A stretch of 64,000 bases of DNA from Hafnia paralvei ATCC 29927 (GTDB lineage: Bacteria; Pseudomonadota; Gammaproteobacteria; Enterobacterales; Enterobacteriaceae): positions 257,490 to 321,489 of the forward strand of contig NZ_LXET01000054.1 in assembly GCF_001655005.1 (NCBI RefSeq), read 5' to 3'. Positions within the stretch are counted from its first letter, which is position 1; the number at the start of each line of letters is the position of its first letter. The notes beneath the pieces were generated by a model that worked only from the letters and a program-made list of their open reading frames with translations, did not search any database and was not told the origin of the DNA. Positions 17,389-26,083 of this stretch are shown piece by piece. The position numbers and the translations under genes are program-made.

Positions 17389-18396
17389 TCAGTGATACCC
17401 CTCATCTGCGCTGATTTTTCCGCGGAATACGTAGTAGCTCCAGAAGGTATAAACCAAAATAATCGGGATGATGAACAAGGCTCCCACTAGCATAAAACCG
17501 AGGCTTTGCGGCGGTGCTGCGGCCTGCCAAATGTTGATTGACGGTGGAATAATGTGGGGCCAAATACTGATCCCTAATCCGCTAAAACCGAGAAAAACCA
17601 GCAATAAGGTCATGATAAAAGGAAGGTAGTGGCTATTATTGTGAGTTCCACGCCAGATAACCCCCGCGCAAACCAGCGTCAAAACAGGAACCGGTAGCAG
17701 GAATAAAATATTTGGCATGCTAAACCAGCGTTCAGAGATGGCACTGTGCGCCAGCGGTGTCCAGAGACTGATGATGCCAATGACGGTAAGCAGAGCCAGC
17801 AGCAGTGGGCGCGTGATGCGATACATCTTATGTTGTAGCTGATGGCTGGTTTTCATAATCAGCCAAGTGCTGCCTAGAAGTGCATAGGCCAACATGAGCC
17901 CAACGCCGCAGAACAGATTAAACGGTGTGAGCCAGTCAAATGCGCCCCCAACGAAAGTGCGTTCCATCACAGGGAAACCATTGATGACCGCACCCACAAC
18001 GATACCTTGCATAAAGGTGGCACAGCCGGAACCGATGATGAATGCTTTATCCCAGAAATTACGGTGGGCTGGTAGCGCCTTGAAACGGAACTCAAAGGCG
18101 ACGCCGCGGAAAATCAGCGCGATTAGCATTAGCGTCAGCGGTATCGATAGCGCATCAACAATCACCGCATAGGCCAGTGGAAATGCCCCAAACAGCGCTG
18201 CACCGCCGAGCACCAGCCAAGTTTCATTGCCGTCCCAAACCGGAGCGACCGTGTTCACCATCATGTCGCGCTCTTGCATATCTCGCGTCACTGGCAATAG
18301 CATCCCGATACCTAAATCAAAGCCGTCCATCACGATATACATAAGAGTGGCAAAGATTATGATGGCGAACCAAATCAGTGGCAGATCGATGCCCAT
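17389..18396 (-). CDS. cioB: Cytochrome bd-type quinol oxidase subunit II (CioB/CydB)
   Basis: A 335-residue integral membrane protein with about nine helices. MDGFDLGIGMLLPVTRD and VWDGNETWLVLGGAALFGAF are the CydB family signature, and the C-terminal FWSYYVFRGK is typical. It is shorter than E. coli CydB (379), as is usual in the CIO/CydAB-b group. It pairs with subunit I, whose stop overlaps its start by one base, so translation is coupled. The oxidase reduces oxygen to water using quinol. Confidence 0.9.
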   Translation of the reverse strand: MGIDLPLIWFAIIIFATLMYIVMDGFDLGIGMLLPVTRDMQERDMMVNTVAPVWDGNETWLVLGGAALFGAFPLAYAVIVDALSIPLTLMLIALIFRGVAFEFRFKALPAHRNFWDKAFIIGSGCATFMQGIVVGAVINGFPVMERTFVGGAFDWLTPFNLFCGVGLMLAYALLGSTWLIMKTSHQLQHKMYRITRPLLLALLTVIGIISLWTPLAHSAISERWFSMPNILFLLPVPVLTLVCAGVIWRGTHNNSHYLPFIMTLLLVFLGFSGLGISIWPHIIPPSINIWQAAAPPQSLGFMLVGALFIIPIILVYTFWSYYVFRGKISADEGYH

Positions 18397-19802
18397 TAGT
18401 GTGTCTCCTGCTGATGAGATGGCGTAGCGGCAATACGTCCGGCTGCGGTGGGTAATGCCCCATTGTCATCCGATGACGAATGACTCGGCTCTGGACCTTT
18501 GCGGATCAGACGCATCATGTAGGCGTAGCCCACGCCAAATACCGCGCCATAGACCACAAAGAAGGTCAGTAAACTGATACTCATATGCAGATCGCCATGG
18601 GCAGATACGGCATCTTTGGTTCGCATCAAACCATGTACAATCCATGGCTGGCGCCCGACTTCCGTTGTGATCCAGCCTGCTAGAATGGCGATTAGCCCAG
18701 AAGGTCCCATCCAAAAAACGAAGTGTAGGAAAGGACGCGAGGTATACAGCCGTTGTTTGTAGCGCAGCCACAGGCCAATCGCTCCGAGCAAAATCATCAG
18801 CATCCCTAAACCCGCCATAATGCGGAACGACCAGAACACCAACGGAGAGTTAGGACGATCTTCTTTGGCGAATTCGGCTAACGCAGGAACCTGTTTATCT
18901 AAACTATGAGTCAGGATGAGGCTGCCAAGATAAGGAACCTCCAGCTTAAAGCGGGTTTCTTCACGCTCCATATCGGGTAAACCAAATAGAATAAGCGGTG
19001 TTGCCTCTCCTGGTTTGTTATCCCAATGGCCTTCGATAGCGGCTATTTTGGCGGGCTGGTATTTCAGCGTATTAAGACCGTGCATATCACCGATAAAAGC
19101 TTGAAGCGGAGCGACAATCAGCGCCATCCATAATGCCATCGAGAGCATTTTTCGGGTTGCCGGCGTGTCGTTACCGCGTAGCAAATGCCAAGCAGCAGAC
19201 GCTCCCACAAAGAAGGCGCTGCTGAGGAACGCCGCGGTCGTCATGTGCAGCAGGCGATATGGGAATGAAGGATTGAAAATTACCGCCAGCCAGTCAACTG
19301 GAACCACTTGGTTATTAACGATTTCGTAGCCATGAGGAGTATGCATCCAACTGTTGGAGGCAAGGATCCAGAACGTCGACATCAGTGTGCCAAGTGCCAC
19401 CATGCAGGTGGCAAAAAAGTGGAGTTCTTTACCGACCTTGTTCCAGCCGAACAGCATTACGCCCAGAAAACCGGCTTCCAAGAAGAATGCGGTGAGCACT
19501 TCATAGGTTAACAGTGGGCCGGTAATACTGCCGGCAAACTGTGAAAAACCGCTCCAGTTGGTGCCAAACTGATAGGCCATCACCAAACCGGATACGACGC
19601 CCATACCAAAATTGACAGCGAAAACTTTCGCCCAAAAATGATAAAGCGTGCGGTAATCAGGATGACGTGTTTTGAGCCATAGCCCCTCGAGCACGGCCAA
19701 AAAGCTGGCTAACCCGATAGTGATGGCGGGAAAAATAATGTGAAAGGATACCGTAAAGGCAAATTGGATCCTGGCAAGATGAAATGCATCTAATCCGAAC
19801 AT
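18396..19802 (-). CDS. cioA: Cytochrome bd-type quinol oxidase subunit I (CioA/CydA)
   Basis: A 468-residue subunit with about nine helices. The start MFGLDAFHLARIQFAFTVSF is typical of CIO-type CydA. FHIIFPAITIG carries a haem ligand histidine, GWITTEVGRQPWIVHG is the GRQP quinol loop, and NSWMHTPHG is strongly conserved. It lacks the longer Q-loop insertion of E. coli CydA (522 residues), so it belongs to the short-loop, cyanide-insensitive type. I chose ATG 19802 over an upstream frame start because the added 24 residues are unlike the family. An FNR-like box lies 153 bp upstream. Confidence 0.92.
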   Translation of the reverse strand: MFGLDAFHLARIQFAFTVSFHIIFPAITIGLASFLAVLEGLWLKTRHPDYRTLYHFWAKVFAVNFGMGVVSGLVMAYQFGTNWSGFSQFAGSITGPLLTYEVLTAFFLEAGFLGVMLFGWNKVGKELHFFATCMVALGTLMSTFWILASNSWMHTPHGYEIVNNQVVPVDWLAVIFNPSFPYRLLHMTTAAFLSSAFFVGASAAWHLLRGNDTPATRKMLSMALWMALIVAPLQAFIGDMHGLNTLKYQPAKIAAIEGHWDNKPGEATPLILFGLPDMEREETRFKLEVPYLGSLILTHSLDKQVPALAEFAKEDRPNSPLVFWSFRIMAGLGMLMILLGAIGLWLRYKQRLYTSRPFLHFVFWMGPSGLIAILAGWITTEVGRQPWIVHGLMRTKDAVSAHGDLHMSISLLTFFVVYGAVFGVGYAYMMRLIRKGPEPSHSSSDDNGALPTAAGRIAATPSHQQETH

Positions 19803-19954
19803 GGACAGCCTCGTACTGACATAAAGTTCTGTCTGAAAATTGCAGGTGAGAGAAACGGTGTGCCGGACGATCAAGGCCGGAACGATGGAGAGGATCTTAC
19901 GGGCTGTAAAATAGATATGACAGAAACAGAAATGTTGTTTTAATGTATAACAGT

Positions 19955-19968
19955 TTGATTTGGATCAT
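19955..19968 (-). promoter_or_regulatory. FNR-type box upstream of cioAB
   Basis: TTGAT-TTGG-ATCAT, nine of ten consensus bases of an FNR/ANR site, in the gap between cioA and the divergent ydcR. Confidence 0.6.
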
Positions 19969-20063
19969 GGCGTAGCCAACATGCGTTGTACCTTTCATAG
20001 GCAGTTTACATGAACGTTGAAGGGCGGAAATCGTGGGATGACGAGGCTTAATCAGGGGGCTGA

Positions 20064-21473
20064 GTGGCAAAATACGAAGATTTGGTGAAACGAATTCGTG
20101 GACAGATCACCGCTGAAATCTGGCAGGTCGGTGATAAGTTACCTTCTTTGCGCGAGCAGGTGGTGCATTCCGGACTCAGCCTGATGACTGTTATGCATGC
20201 CTATCAGATTCTGGAAAGTCAGGGGTGGATCGTTTCACGTCCACAGTCTGGTTATTACGTAGCACCACAGGCCAAATTTTTAACCCCGTCGCCCAGCCAT
20301 GAACCGTTGCAGCGAGCTGAAGCCGTTGACATCAACGCGTTTATTTTTGATGTGCTACAGGCTAGTCGTGACTCGGCGATCGTACCTTTTGGCTCGGCAT
20401 ACCCTGACCCAACGTTGTTTCCTCGCCAGCAAATCAGTAAGTCGCTGACTACCGTAGCGCGTGCGATGACGACCCTAAGCGCCACCGATAATCTTCCTCC
20501 CGGAAATGAAGATCTGCGTAAGATCTTAGCTAAACGCTACGCTATGCAAGGTATTCGCATCGATCCTGAAGAGATCGTGATCACCGCTGGTGCGCTGGAG
20601 TCTTTGAATTTAAGTCTACAGGCGGTAACACAGCCGGGAGATTGGGTTATCGTAGAAAACCCCTGTTTCTATGGTGCGTTACAAGCGTTAGAGCGTTTGC
20701 GCTTAAAAGCGTTATCCATCGCGGCACACCCTGAGTTTGGGATTGATTTGGCGGCACTGGAACAGGCGTTAAAAACCTATCAAGTACGTGCCTGCTGGCT
20801 GATGACCAATATTCAAAATCCGCTTGGGTGTACGCTCTCGGTGGAGAAAAAACAGAAGTTGGTGGCGTTATTGCAAAAATATGATGTCTATCTTATCGAA
20901 GATGATGTTTACGGTGAGCTCTATGCGGGGGGAGAAAAACCGCTTCCGGCCAAAGCGTTTGATGACAGTGGAATGACGATGCACTGTTCTTCATTCTCCA
21001 AAAGCTTGGTTGCCGGTTTTCGAGTGGGATGGGTGGCCGCAGGAAGAATGGCGAGAAAAATCCAGCAGCTACAGCTGATGAGCACGCTTTCGACTAGCGC
21101 ACCGATGCAGCTCGCGTTGGCCAACTATTTAGCTACCCGCAGTTATGACAGTCATCTGCGTCGCTTAAGGCGGGTGATGGAACAACGTAAGTATGCGGCG
21201 TGGCAGTCGCTACGCGCGCATTTGCCTGCTGGTGTGAATATTAATTACTCTCATGGCGGCTATTTTTTGTGGATCGAACTGCCTGCGAACGTTAATGCGA
21301 CGGAGCTTTATCATCGTGCTTTGCAGGAAAAGATCAGCATTGCTCCCGGACAGATGTTTTCAGCTAGCAACCAGTACACTAACTATTTTCGCTTTAATGT
21401 TTCCCATGAATGGACGGATAAAAGTGAAAAGGCAGTGCAAAGGCTGTCTGCTATTGTGCGTGAGATGATGTGA
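20064..21473 (+). CDS. ydcR: MocR-type regulator YdcR (GntR HTH plus aminotransferase domain)
   Basis: A 469-residue protein (E. coli YdcR 468). Residues 1-70 are a GntR winged helix (GDKLPSLREQVVHSGLSLMT). From about residue 100 it has a fold type I aminotransferase domain with NPLGCTLS, DDVYGELYAGG and SSFSKSLVAGFRVGW, where the lysine of SFSKS binds pyridoxal phosphate. It starts at GTG 20064 with GGGGG upstream. MocR regulators often control a neighbouring gene, so the divergent cioAB promoter is a possible target, but no direct evidence exists here. Confidence 0.88.
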   Translation: MAKYEDLVKRIRGQITAEIWQVGDKLPSLREQVVHSGLSLMTVMHAYQILESQGWIVSRPQSGYYVAPQAKFLTPSPSHEPLQRAEAVDINAFIFDVLQASRDSAIVPFGSAYPDPTLFPRQQISKSLTTVARAMTTLSATDNLPPGNEDLRKILAKRYAMQGIRIDPEEIVITAGALESLNLSLQAVTQPGDWVIVENPCFYGALQALERLRLKALSIAAHPEFGIDLAALEQALKTYQVRACWLMTNIQNPLGCTLSVEKKQKLVALLQKYDVYLIEDDVYGELYAGGEKPLPAKAFDDSGMTMHCSSFSKSLVAGFRVGWVAAGRMARKIQQLQLMSTLSTSAPMQLALANYLATRSYDSHLRRLRRVMEQRKYAAWQSLRAHLPAGVNINYSHGGYFLWIELPANVNATELYHRALQEKISIAPGQMFSASNQYTNYFRFNVSHEWTDKSEKAVQRLSAIVREMM

Positions 21474-21930
21474 ATTTTATACAAGGTGGTCATCTGCTAT
21501 ATCATCATCTTGAGTGACGTCTTTCCGAAGAGTAGTTCACAAGGTCGAGATATTCATATTTGTTTTATGTATGTATTGAAGTTTTAAAAAAAATAACATG
21601 TATTAATTTAACTAATTTATAATGAATTAGATACATGCATAATAAAAACGTTTATGAAGAAAAGAAGTGGGGGGGATGACAAGGCGACCTTCTCTTTTGT
21701 AAATATTTATTATTTCTTTGCCATTTGAATTCTTTCAATAATAAGTTTCAATCACAACCTGTAATTAATAATCACGGTAAATTATTAAGGCAAATTACAT
21801 TAAATATTTATCTGCTTAATCAAGGATGAATGAGCACTATATTGTCGAAAAGTTTTATTTCACTTTGCCGTATCAACAAAGTCACCGATAATACCGCAAG
21901 TCGTATTCTCAAAATGGCGTAATAACCCAT
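21474..21930. other. AT-rich gene-free stretch upstream of pit
   Basis: This 457-bp stretch has no coding sequence. It is AT-rich, with the run TTAAAAAAAATAACATG near 21584. It probably holds the pit promoter and a long leader. No clear hairpin ends ydcR. Confidence 0.5.
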
Positions 21931-23430
21931 ATGCTAAATTTATTTACTGGTCTGGATTTATATACCGGGCTTGTGTTATTGCTTGCTCTAGCTTTTGTGC
22001 TTTTTTACGAAGCAATTAACGGTTTTCATGATACCGCTAATGCGGTGGCAACGGTCATCTATACCCGAGCTATGCGTCCTCAGCTAGCCGTTGTCATGGC
22101 CGCGGTTTTCAACTTTTTTGGTGTTTTGCTGGGCGGACTGAGCGTTGCCTATGCCATCGTGCATATGTTGCCAACAGATTTACTGCTTAATATGGGGTCC
22201 TCACATGGCCTTGCCATGGTGTTCTCAATGTTGCTAGCGGCGATTATCTGGAACTTGGGTACTTGGTATTTCGGTTTACCCGCATCCAGCTCTCATACAT
22301 TGATAGGTGCGATTATTGGTATCGGTTTAACAAATGCACTAATGACCGGTACATCGGTGATCGATGCGCTGAATATCCCTAAAGTGATAGATATTTTTGC
22401 CTCTCTGATAGTTTCTCCTATTGTTGGATTAGTATGCGCTGGAGGCTTGATTTTCTTGCTACGCCGTTACTGGAGCGGAACTAAAAAGCGCGATCGTATC
22501 CACCGCGTCCCTGCTGAGCGTAAAAAGAAAGGGGGAAAGAAAAAACCACCGTTCTGGACGCGTATTGCACTGATCCTTTCTGCTGCCGGTGTGGCATTCT
22601 CTCACGGTGCTAACGACGGTCAGAAAGGTATCGGCCTGATCATGCTTGTGTTAGTTGGCATAGCCCCGGCGGGTTTTGTGGTAAACATGAATGCCTCTGG
22701 CTATGAAATCACTCGGACTCGTGATGCTATCGGCAATCTTGAGGTTTATTTCCAACAGCATCAGGATCAGTTGAAGTTAGTCACTGATATGGAGCAGCCC
22801 CTTCCATCTGCAACACCGGTTGGAACCCAGCCGACGGAGTTCCATTGCCACCCTGCAAACACGGTTGATGCGCTTAATCGTGTAAAGATGATGCTGTCTG
22901 GCAATATGGATAACTACAGCAAATTAAGCATAGCTCAGCGCAGTCAGCTACGTCGCATTATGCTGTGTATCTCTGATACGGCGGATAAAGTGGCGAAGCT
23001 GCCAAACATGAGCCGCGATGACCAGCAGTTACTGAAAAAACTGAGAACGGACATACTGAACACGATTGAATATGCGCCAATCTGGATCATTATGGCCGTC
23101 GCGCTGGCGCTGGGAATGGGTACGATGATCGGATGGAAACGTGTAGCAACGACCATCGGTGAGAAGATTGGCAAGAAAGGGATGACTTATGCTCAAGGGA
23201 TGTCTGCGCAAATAACAGCCGCGGTCTCCATTGGCCTTGCAAGCTACGCAGGTATGCCAGTGTCCACGACCCATGTCTTATCCTCTGCGGTAGCAGGAAC
23301 CATGATTGTTGACGGTGGGGGCTTGCAGAGAAAAACGGTGACTAGCATTTTGATGGCATGGGTATTCACTCTACCAGCGGCGATTCTTCTGTCTGGGGCA
23401 TTATTCTGGGTTGCCCTACAGTTTACCTAA
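21931..23430 (+). CDS. pitB: Low-affinity inorganic phosphate transporter (Pit family)
   Basis: A 499-residue inner-membrane transporter, the exact length of E. coli PitA and PitB. EAINGFHDTANAVATVIYTR and SHGANDGQKGIGLIMLVLVG are the two duplicated Pit signatures (GANDxxN/GQ type). A soluble loop lies between them. It imports metal-phosphate complexes with protons. I use pitB because E. coli pitB is the neighbour of yghT-S-R-Q and has the same relative direction; sequence alone does not separate PitA from PitB here. Confidence 0.85.
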   Translation: MLNLFTGLDLYTGLVLLLALAFVLFYEAINGFHDTANAVATVIYTRAMRPQLAVVMAAVFNFFGVLLGGLSVAYAIVHMLPTDLLLNMGSSHGLAMVFSMLLAAIIWNLGTWYFGLPASSSHTLIGAIIGIGLTNALMTGTSVIDALNIPKVIDIFASLIVSPIVGLVCAGGLIFLLRRYWSGTKKRDRIHRVPAERKKKGGKKKPPFWTRIALILSAAGVAFSHGANDGQKGIGLIMLVLVGIAPAGFVVNMNASGYEITRTRDAIGNLEVYFQQHQDQLKLVTDMEQPLPSATPVGTQPTEFHCHPANTVDALNRVKMMLSGNMDNYSKLSIAQRSQLRRIMLCISDTADKVAKLPNMSRDDQQLLKKLRTDILNTIEYAPIWIIMAVALALGMGTMIGWKRVATTIGEKIGKKGMTYAQGMSAQITAAVSIGLASYAGMPVSTTHVLSSAVAGTMIVDGGGLQRKTVTSILMAWVFTLPAAILLSGALFWVALQFT

Positions 23431-23487
23431 GCCGTAGCGGGTAAAAGTGGCCAGATAGGTTGAAATATCTTGGTGTTTATAAATAAT

Positions 23488-23512
23488 CGCCCAGTTCAAG
23501 CGACTGGGCGTT
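23488..23512 (+). terminator. Terminator between pit and yghT
   Basis: CGCCCAGT-tcaagcg-ACTGGGCG followed by TT, 58 bp after pit and before the convergent yghT. Confidence 0.65.
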
Positions 23513-23559
23513 AGTGTGTTGCTCTCTCATTGTAACGATACAGACTGATTGGAAATCGA

Positions 23560-24267
23560 TTAGCTATTTTCAATACAACGATAGCCGCGAGCTTCCATAA
23601 AGCTTGTAATGGCCTTTTCTGCATCAATAAGTACTTCATCCAGTGGCTTATTAGCATCAATATCAACGAGTTGAGAACCATCAAACGTCAGTTGTGGCGT
23701 GATAGCAATTTTTTTTGCTAGAGCCTCTCTGCGGTGATCGGGCTTACGGGCACATGCAACATCAAGATCAACGTTTAGCTTGATCACTAAATCGGGTTTA
23801 TGGTTGGCCATCCAGCTAAATGATGAACGTTCTAGACCCGCCAGCCATAAAACAAAGCGGCTACCCGTTACATTGGCAGGAAAAACGGTACCATCATAAG
23901 CACCAGGAATTTGTATCTGAGGGTAACGATCGGCTAATACAATTAACCCACGGCGATGGCATGCCAACATGCGACGAAAACGTAATAGCCGACGGAGAAC
24001 AAAAGACATAATGACTAAGGCCGGAACGGGGCCCGGAAGTTTTTTAGCACTTTTGACCTTATTATGCTTAATAGTTTTGTTTAGTGCCTTTCCCATTAAT
24101 GGTAGTTTTACAACGGCACGCTCTACATTCCCGGCTTGTTTCCCTAGATGTATTCTTACTGCTGGCCCATATTTTTGTACGCAGTTAATTAAGTGTTCAC
24201 AAACCGTTGACTTGCCAGAACCATCACTGCCAATAACGGCTATGATTGGAATATTTATTGGCTGCAT
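23560..24267 (-). CDS. yghT: Thymidylate-kinase-like P-loop protein YghT
   Basis: A 235-residue P-loop NTPase. The Walker A segment AVIGSDGSGKSTVCEH is at residues 10-25. The middle has VLADRYPQIQIPGAYDG, which corresponds to the DR(Y/F/H) motif of thymidylate kinases. The segment ARKPDHRREALAKK resembles a lid, and LTFDGSQLVDIDA follows. Housekeeping Tmk differs from it and is encoded elsewhere in enterobacteria. Its position next to pit and divergent to two paralogues matches E. coli yghT-yghS-yghR. The substrate is unknown. Given the lipid genes that follow, a lipid or head-group kinase role is a reasonable inference. Confidence 0.75.
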   Translation of the reverse strand: MQPINIPIIAVIGSDGSGKSTVCEHLINCVQKYGPAVRIHLGKQAGNVERAVVKLPLMGKALNKTIKHNKVKSAKKLPGPVPALVIMSFVLRRLLRFRRMLACHRRGLIVLADRYPQIQIPGAYDGTVFPANVTGSRFVLWLAGLERSSFSWMANHKPDLVIKLNVDLDVACARKPDHRREALAKKIAITPQLTFDGSQLVDIDANKPLDEVLIDAEKAITSFMEARGYRCIENS

Positions 24268-24440
24268 AAATGTATCCTGTATTTAAAATGCTTGAGGGTA
24301 ATGTTTTATTATTAATATATTTACAATAATGTTTTTATTAAAAATAAAGCCACAATTAGTCATTGTCACAACTATGATGAGCATATATTCTGAGCACTCA
24401 ATCGGTAATATACAATAACTTCTTTGATACTGGATTTTTC

Positions 24441-25154
24441 GTGAGTCAACAGAATACTCCAATTATTAATCACACTTTTGTTCGCGTGATAGCTATTGTT
24501 GGTTGTGATGGTTCAGGTAAATCGACCTTAGCAGCCAACCTAGTAAATAATCTCGCTTCGCAAATACCCACCGAACTGTTTTATCTTGGACAGTCATCGG
24601 GGCGTATTGGTGAATGGATTGGGCGTTTGCCTATTATTGGGATTTCTTTTAGCCGCTATTTACGGGCAAAAGCTGATTGTGTTCATGAACGTCCGTCCGC
24701 GCCGCCAGGTAATGCCACCACACTGGTTATTTACTTACTTTCCTATTGGCGGGCGTATAAGTTCCGAAAAATGCTGGCGAGAAGCCAACAAGGGCACTTA
24801 CTCATTACCGATCGTTATCCCCAGGTAGAAGTCCCTGGGTTTCGCTTTGATGGTCCGCAATTAGCAAAAACGGCAGGTGGCAATTGGTGGGTTCGAACGC
24901 TGAGAAAACGTGAGCTTAAGCTGTATCACTGGATGGCTTCCTTTCAGCCTTTATTGTTGATCCGGTTGGATATTGATGAACAAACGGCGTTTTCTCGTAA
25001 GCCTGACCATAAGCTTGCTGTTTTGCATGAGAAAGTCGTTGTCACACCACACCTTACGTTTAATGGTGCGAAGATCCTTGAATTGGATGGACGAGAACCA
25101 GCGGACACAATCCTTAACAAGTCGCTAAGTACGATTCGAGCCTCTCTTTTGTAA
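24441..25154 (+). CDS. yghS: Thymidylate-kinase-like P-loop protein YghS
   Basis: A 237-residue paralogue of YghT. It has Walker A AIVGCDGSGKSTLAANL, LLITDRYPQVEVPGFRFDG and the lid-like SRKPDHKLAVLHEKV. It begins at GTG 24441; no ATG fits the family length. It heads a rightward gene row that runs through yghR, yghQ, two small genes and lptF2-lptG2. E. coli YghS is also 237 residues. Its kinase activity is inferred from motifs and the substrate is not known. Confidence 0.75.
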   Translation: MSQQNTPIINHTFVRVIAIVGCDGSGKSTLAANLVNNLASQIPTELFYLGQSSGRIGEWIGRLPIIGISFSRYLRAKADCVHERPSAPPGNATTLVIYLLSYWRAYKFRKMLARSQQGHLLITDRYPQVEVPGFRFDGPQLAKTAGGNWWVRTLRKRELKLYHWMASFQPLLLIRLDIDEQTAFSRKPDHKLAVLHEKVVVTPHLTFNGAKILELDGREPADTILNKSLSTIRASLL

Positions 25155-25196
25155 TCACAAAATCAGGTTTGCGATTACCTTTTAAGACTGAATGAT

Positions 25197-25940
25197 ATGC
25201 AGACAGATAAATTAAATGAAGCGCTACCTGAGTATATTCCAGGGCTTATTGCCGTTGTGGGTTGTGATGGTACCGGCAAGTCCACACTCACTGCCGATTT
25301 GGTAAAACAGCTGAAAAAACACTGGGTAACAGAACGTCGTTATCTGGGGCTCGTCTCTGGAGAAGATGGCGATAAGATTAAACGCTTACCCTTGGTTGGC
25401 GTATGGCTTGAGCGGCGTCTGGCGACCAAATCTTCAAAGACACAGAGCATGAGTACTAAGTCTCCTGCTCTTTGGGCTGCACTGATTATGTTCGGGTTTT
25501 CTTTGCGCCGTAGGGCAAATTTGCGTAAGGCTATATGCTTGGCACAAAGTGGCGTTTTAGTGATTAGCGATCGCTATCCACAGGCTGACGTTTCAGGTTT
25601 TCACTACGATGGGCCAGGCATTGGCGTAGAACGCGTAGAGGAGGGCGTTAAGCGTCATCTAGCTGAACGTGAGCGCCTGTTGTATCAGCAAATGGCTCTC
25701 TTACGCCCCGAATTAATTATTCGCCTTGATATTGATATTGATACTGCATTTTCCCGCAAGCCTGATCACGATTATGAGGAGCTGCGCGATAAAATCGCTA
25801 TCATGACTAAGATTGGTTACAACGGCTCCAGAGTTCTCGAACTGGATTCAAGGGCCCCATACTGCGAGGTGCTAGATAAAGCACTAGAGGCAGTATCTTC
25901 AATTGCAATAGCCTCTCAGCGTAGGAGTACCACCATCTAA
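25197..25940 (+). CDS. yghR: Thymidylate-kinase-like P-loop protein YghR
   Basis: A 247-residue third paralogue. It has Walker A AVVGCDGTGKSTLTADL, VLVISDRYPQADVSGFHYDG, and FSRKPDHDYEELRDKI. The three proteins share DRYPQ and KPDH, which points to one kinase reaction type, perhaps on three related substrates or as a complex. It is 42 bp after yghS on the same strand. E. coli YghR is about 252 residues. Confidence 0.75.
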   Translation: MQTDKLNEALPEYIPGLIAVVGCDGTGKSTLTADLVKQLKKHWVTERRYLGLVSGEDGDKIKRLPLVGVWLERRLATKSSKTQSMSTKSPALWAALIMFGFSLRRRANLRKAICLAQSGVLVISDRYPQADVSGFHYDGPGIGVERVEEGVKRHLAERERLLYQQMALLRPELIIRLDIDIDTAFSRKPDHDYEELRDKIAIMTKIGYNGSRVLELDSRAPYCEVLDKALEAVSSIAIASQRRSTTI

Positions 25941-26083
25941 ATAATGGTATTAAGCCGTTTTGGCTTGAGTCTAAATATTAAGATGAAGACAAATTCAGGT
26001 GGCAAATATTATTTTGTCTAATTATATATTGGATGAGCTAAGCCTTGCTGAGTGATTAATAACTTATTTAGCTGGTTTTTACC

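Noticed and set aside
21584..21620. A transcription attenuator upstream of pit
   Set aside because: Only an A-run with AT-rich flanks; no stable stem was found.
23560..24267. Housekeeping thymidylate kinase (tmk)
   Set aside because: There are three diverged paralogues in a yghT/S/R context; tmk lies in another locus in enterobacteria and is a single gene.
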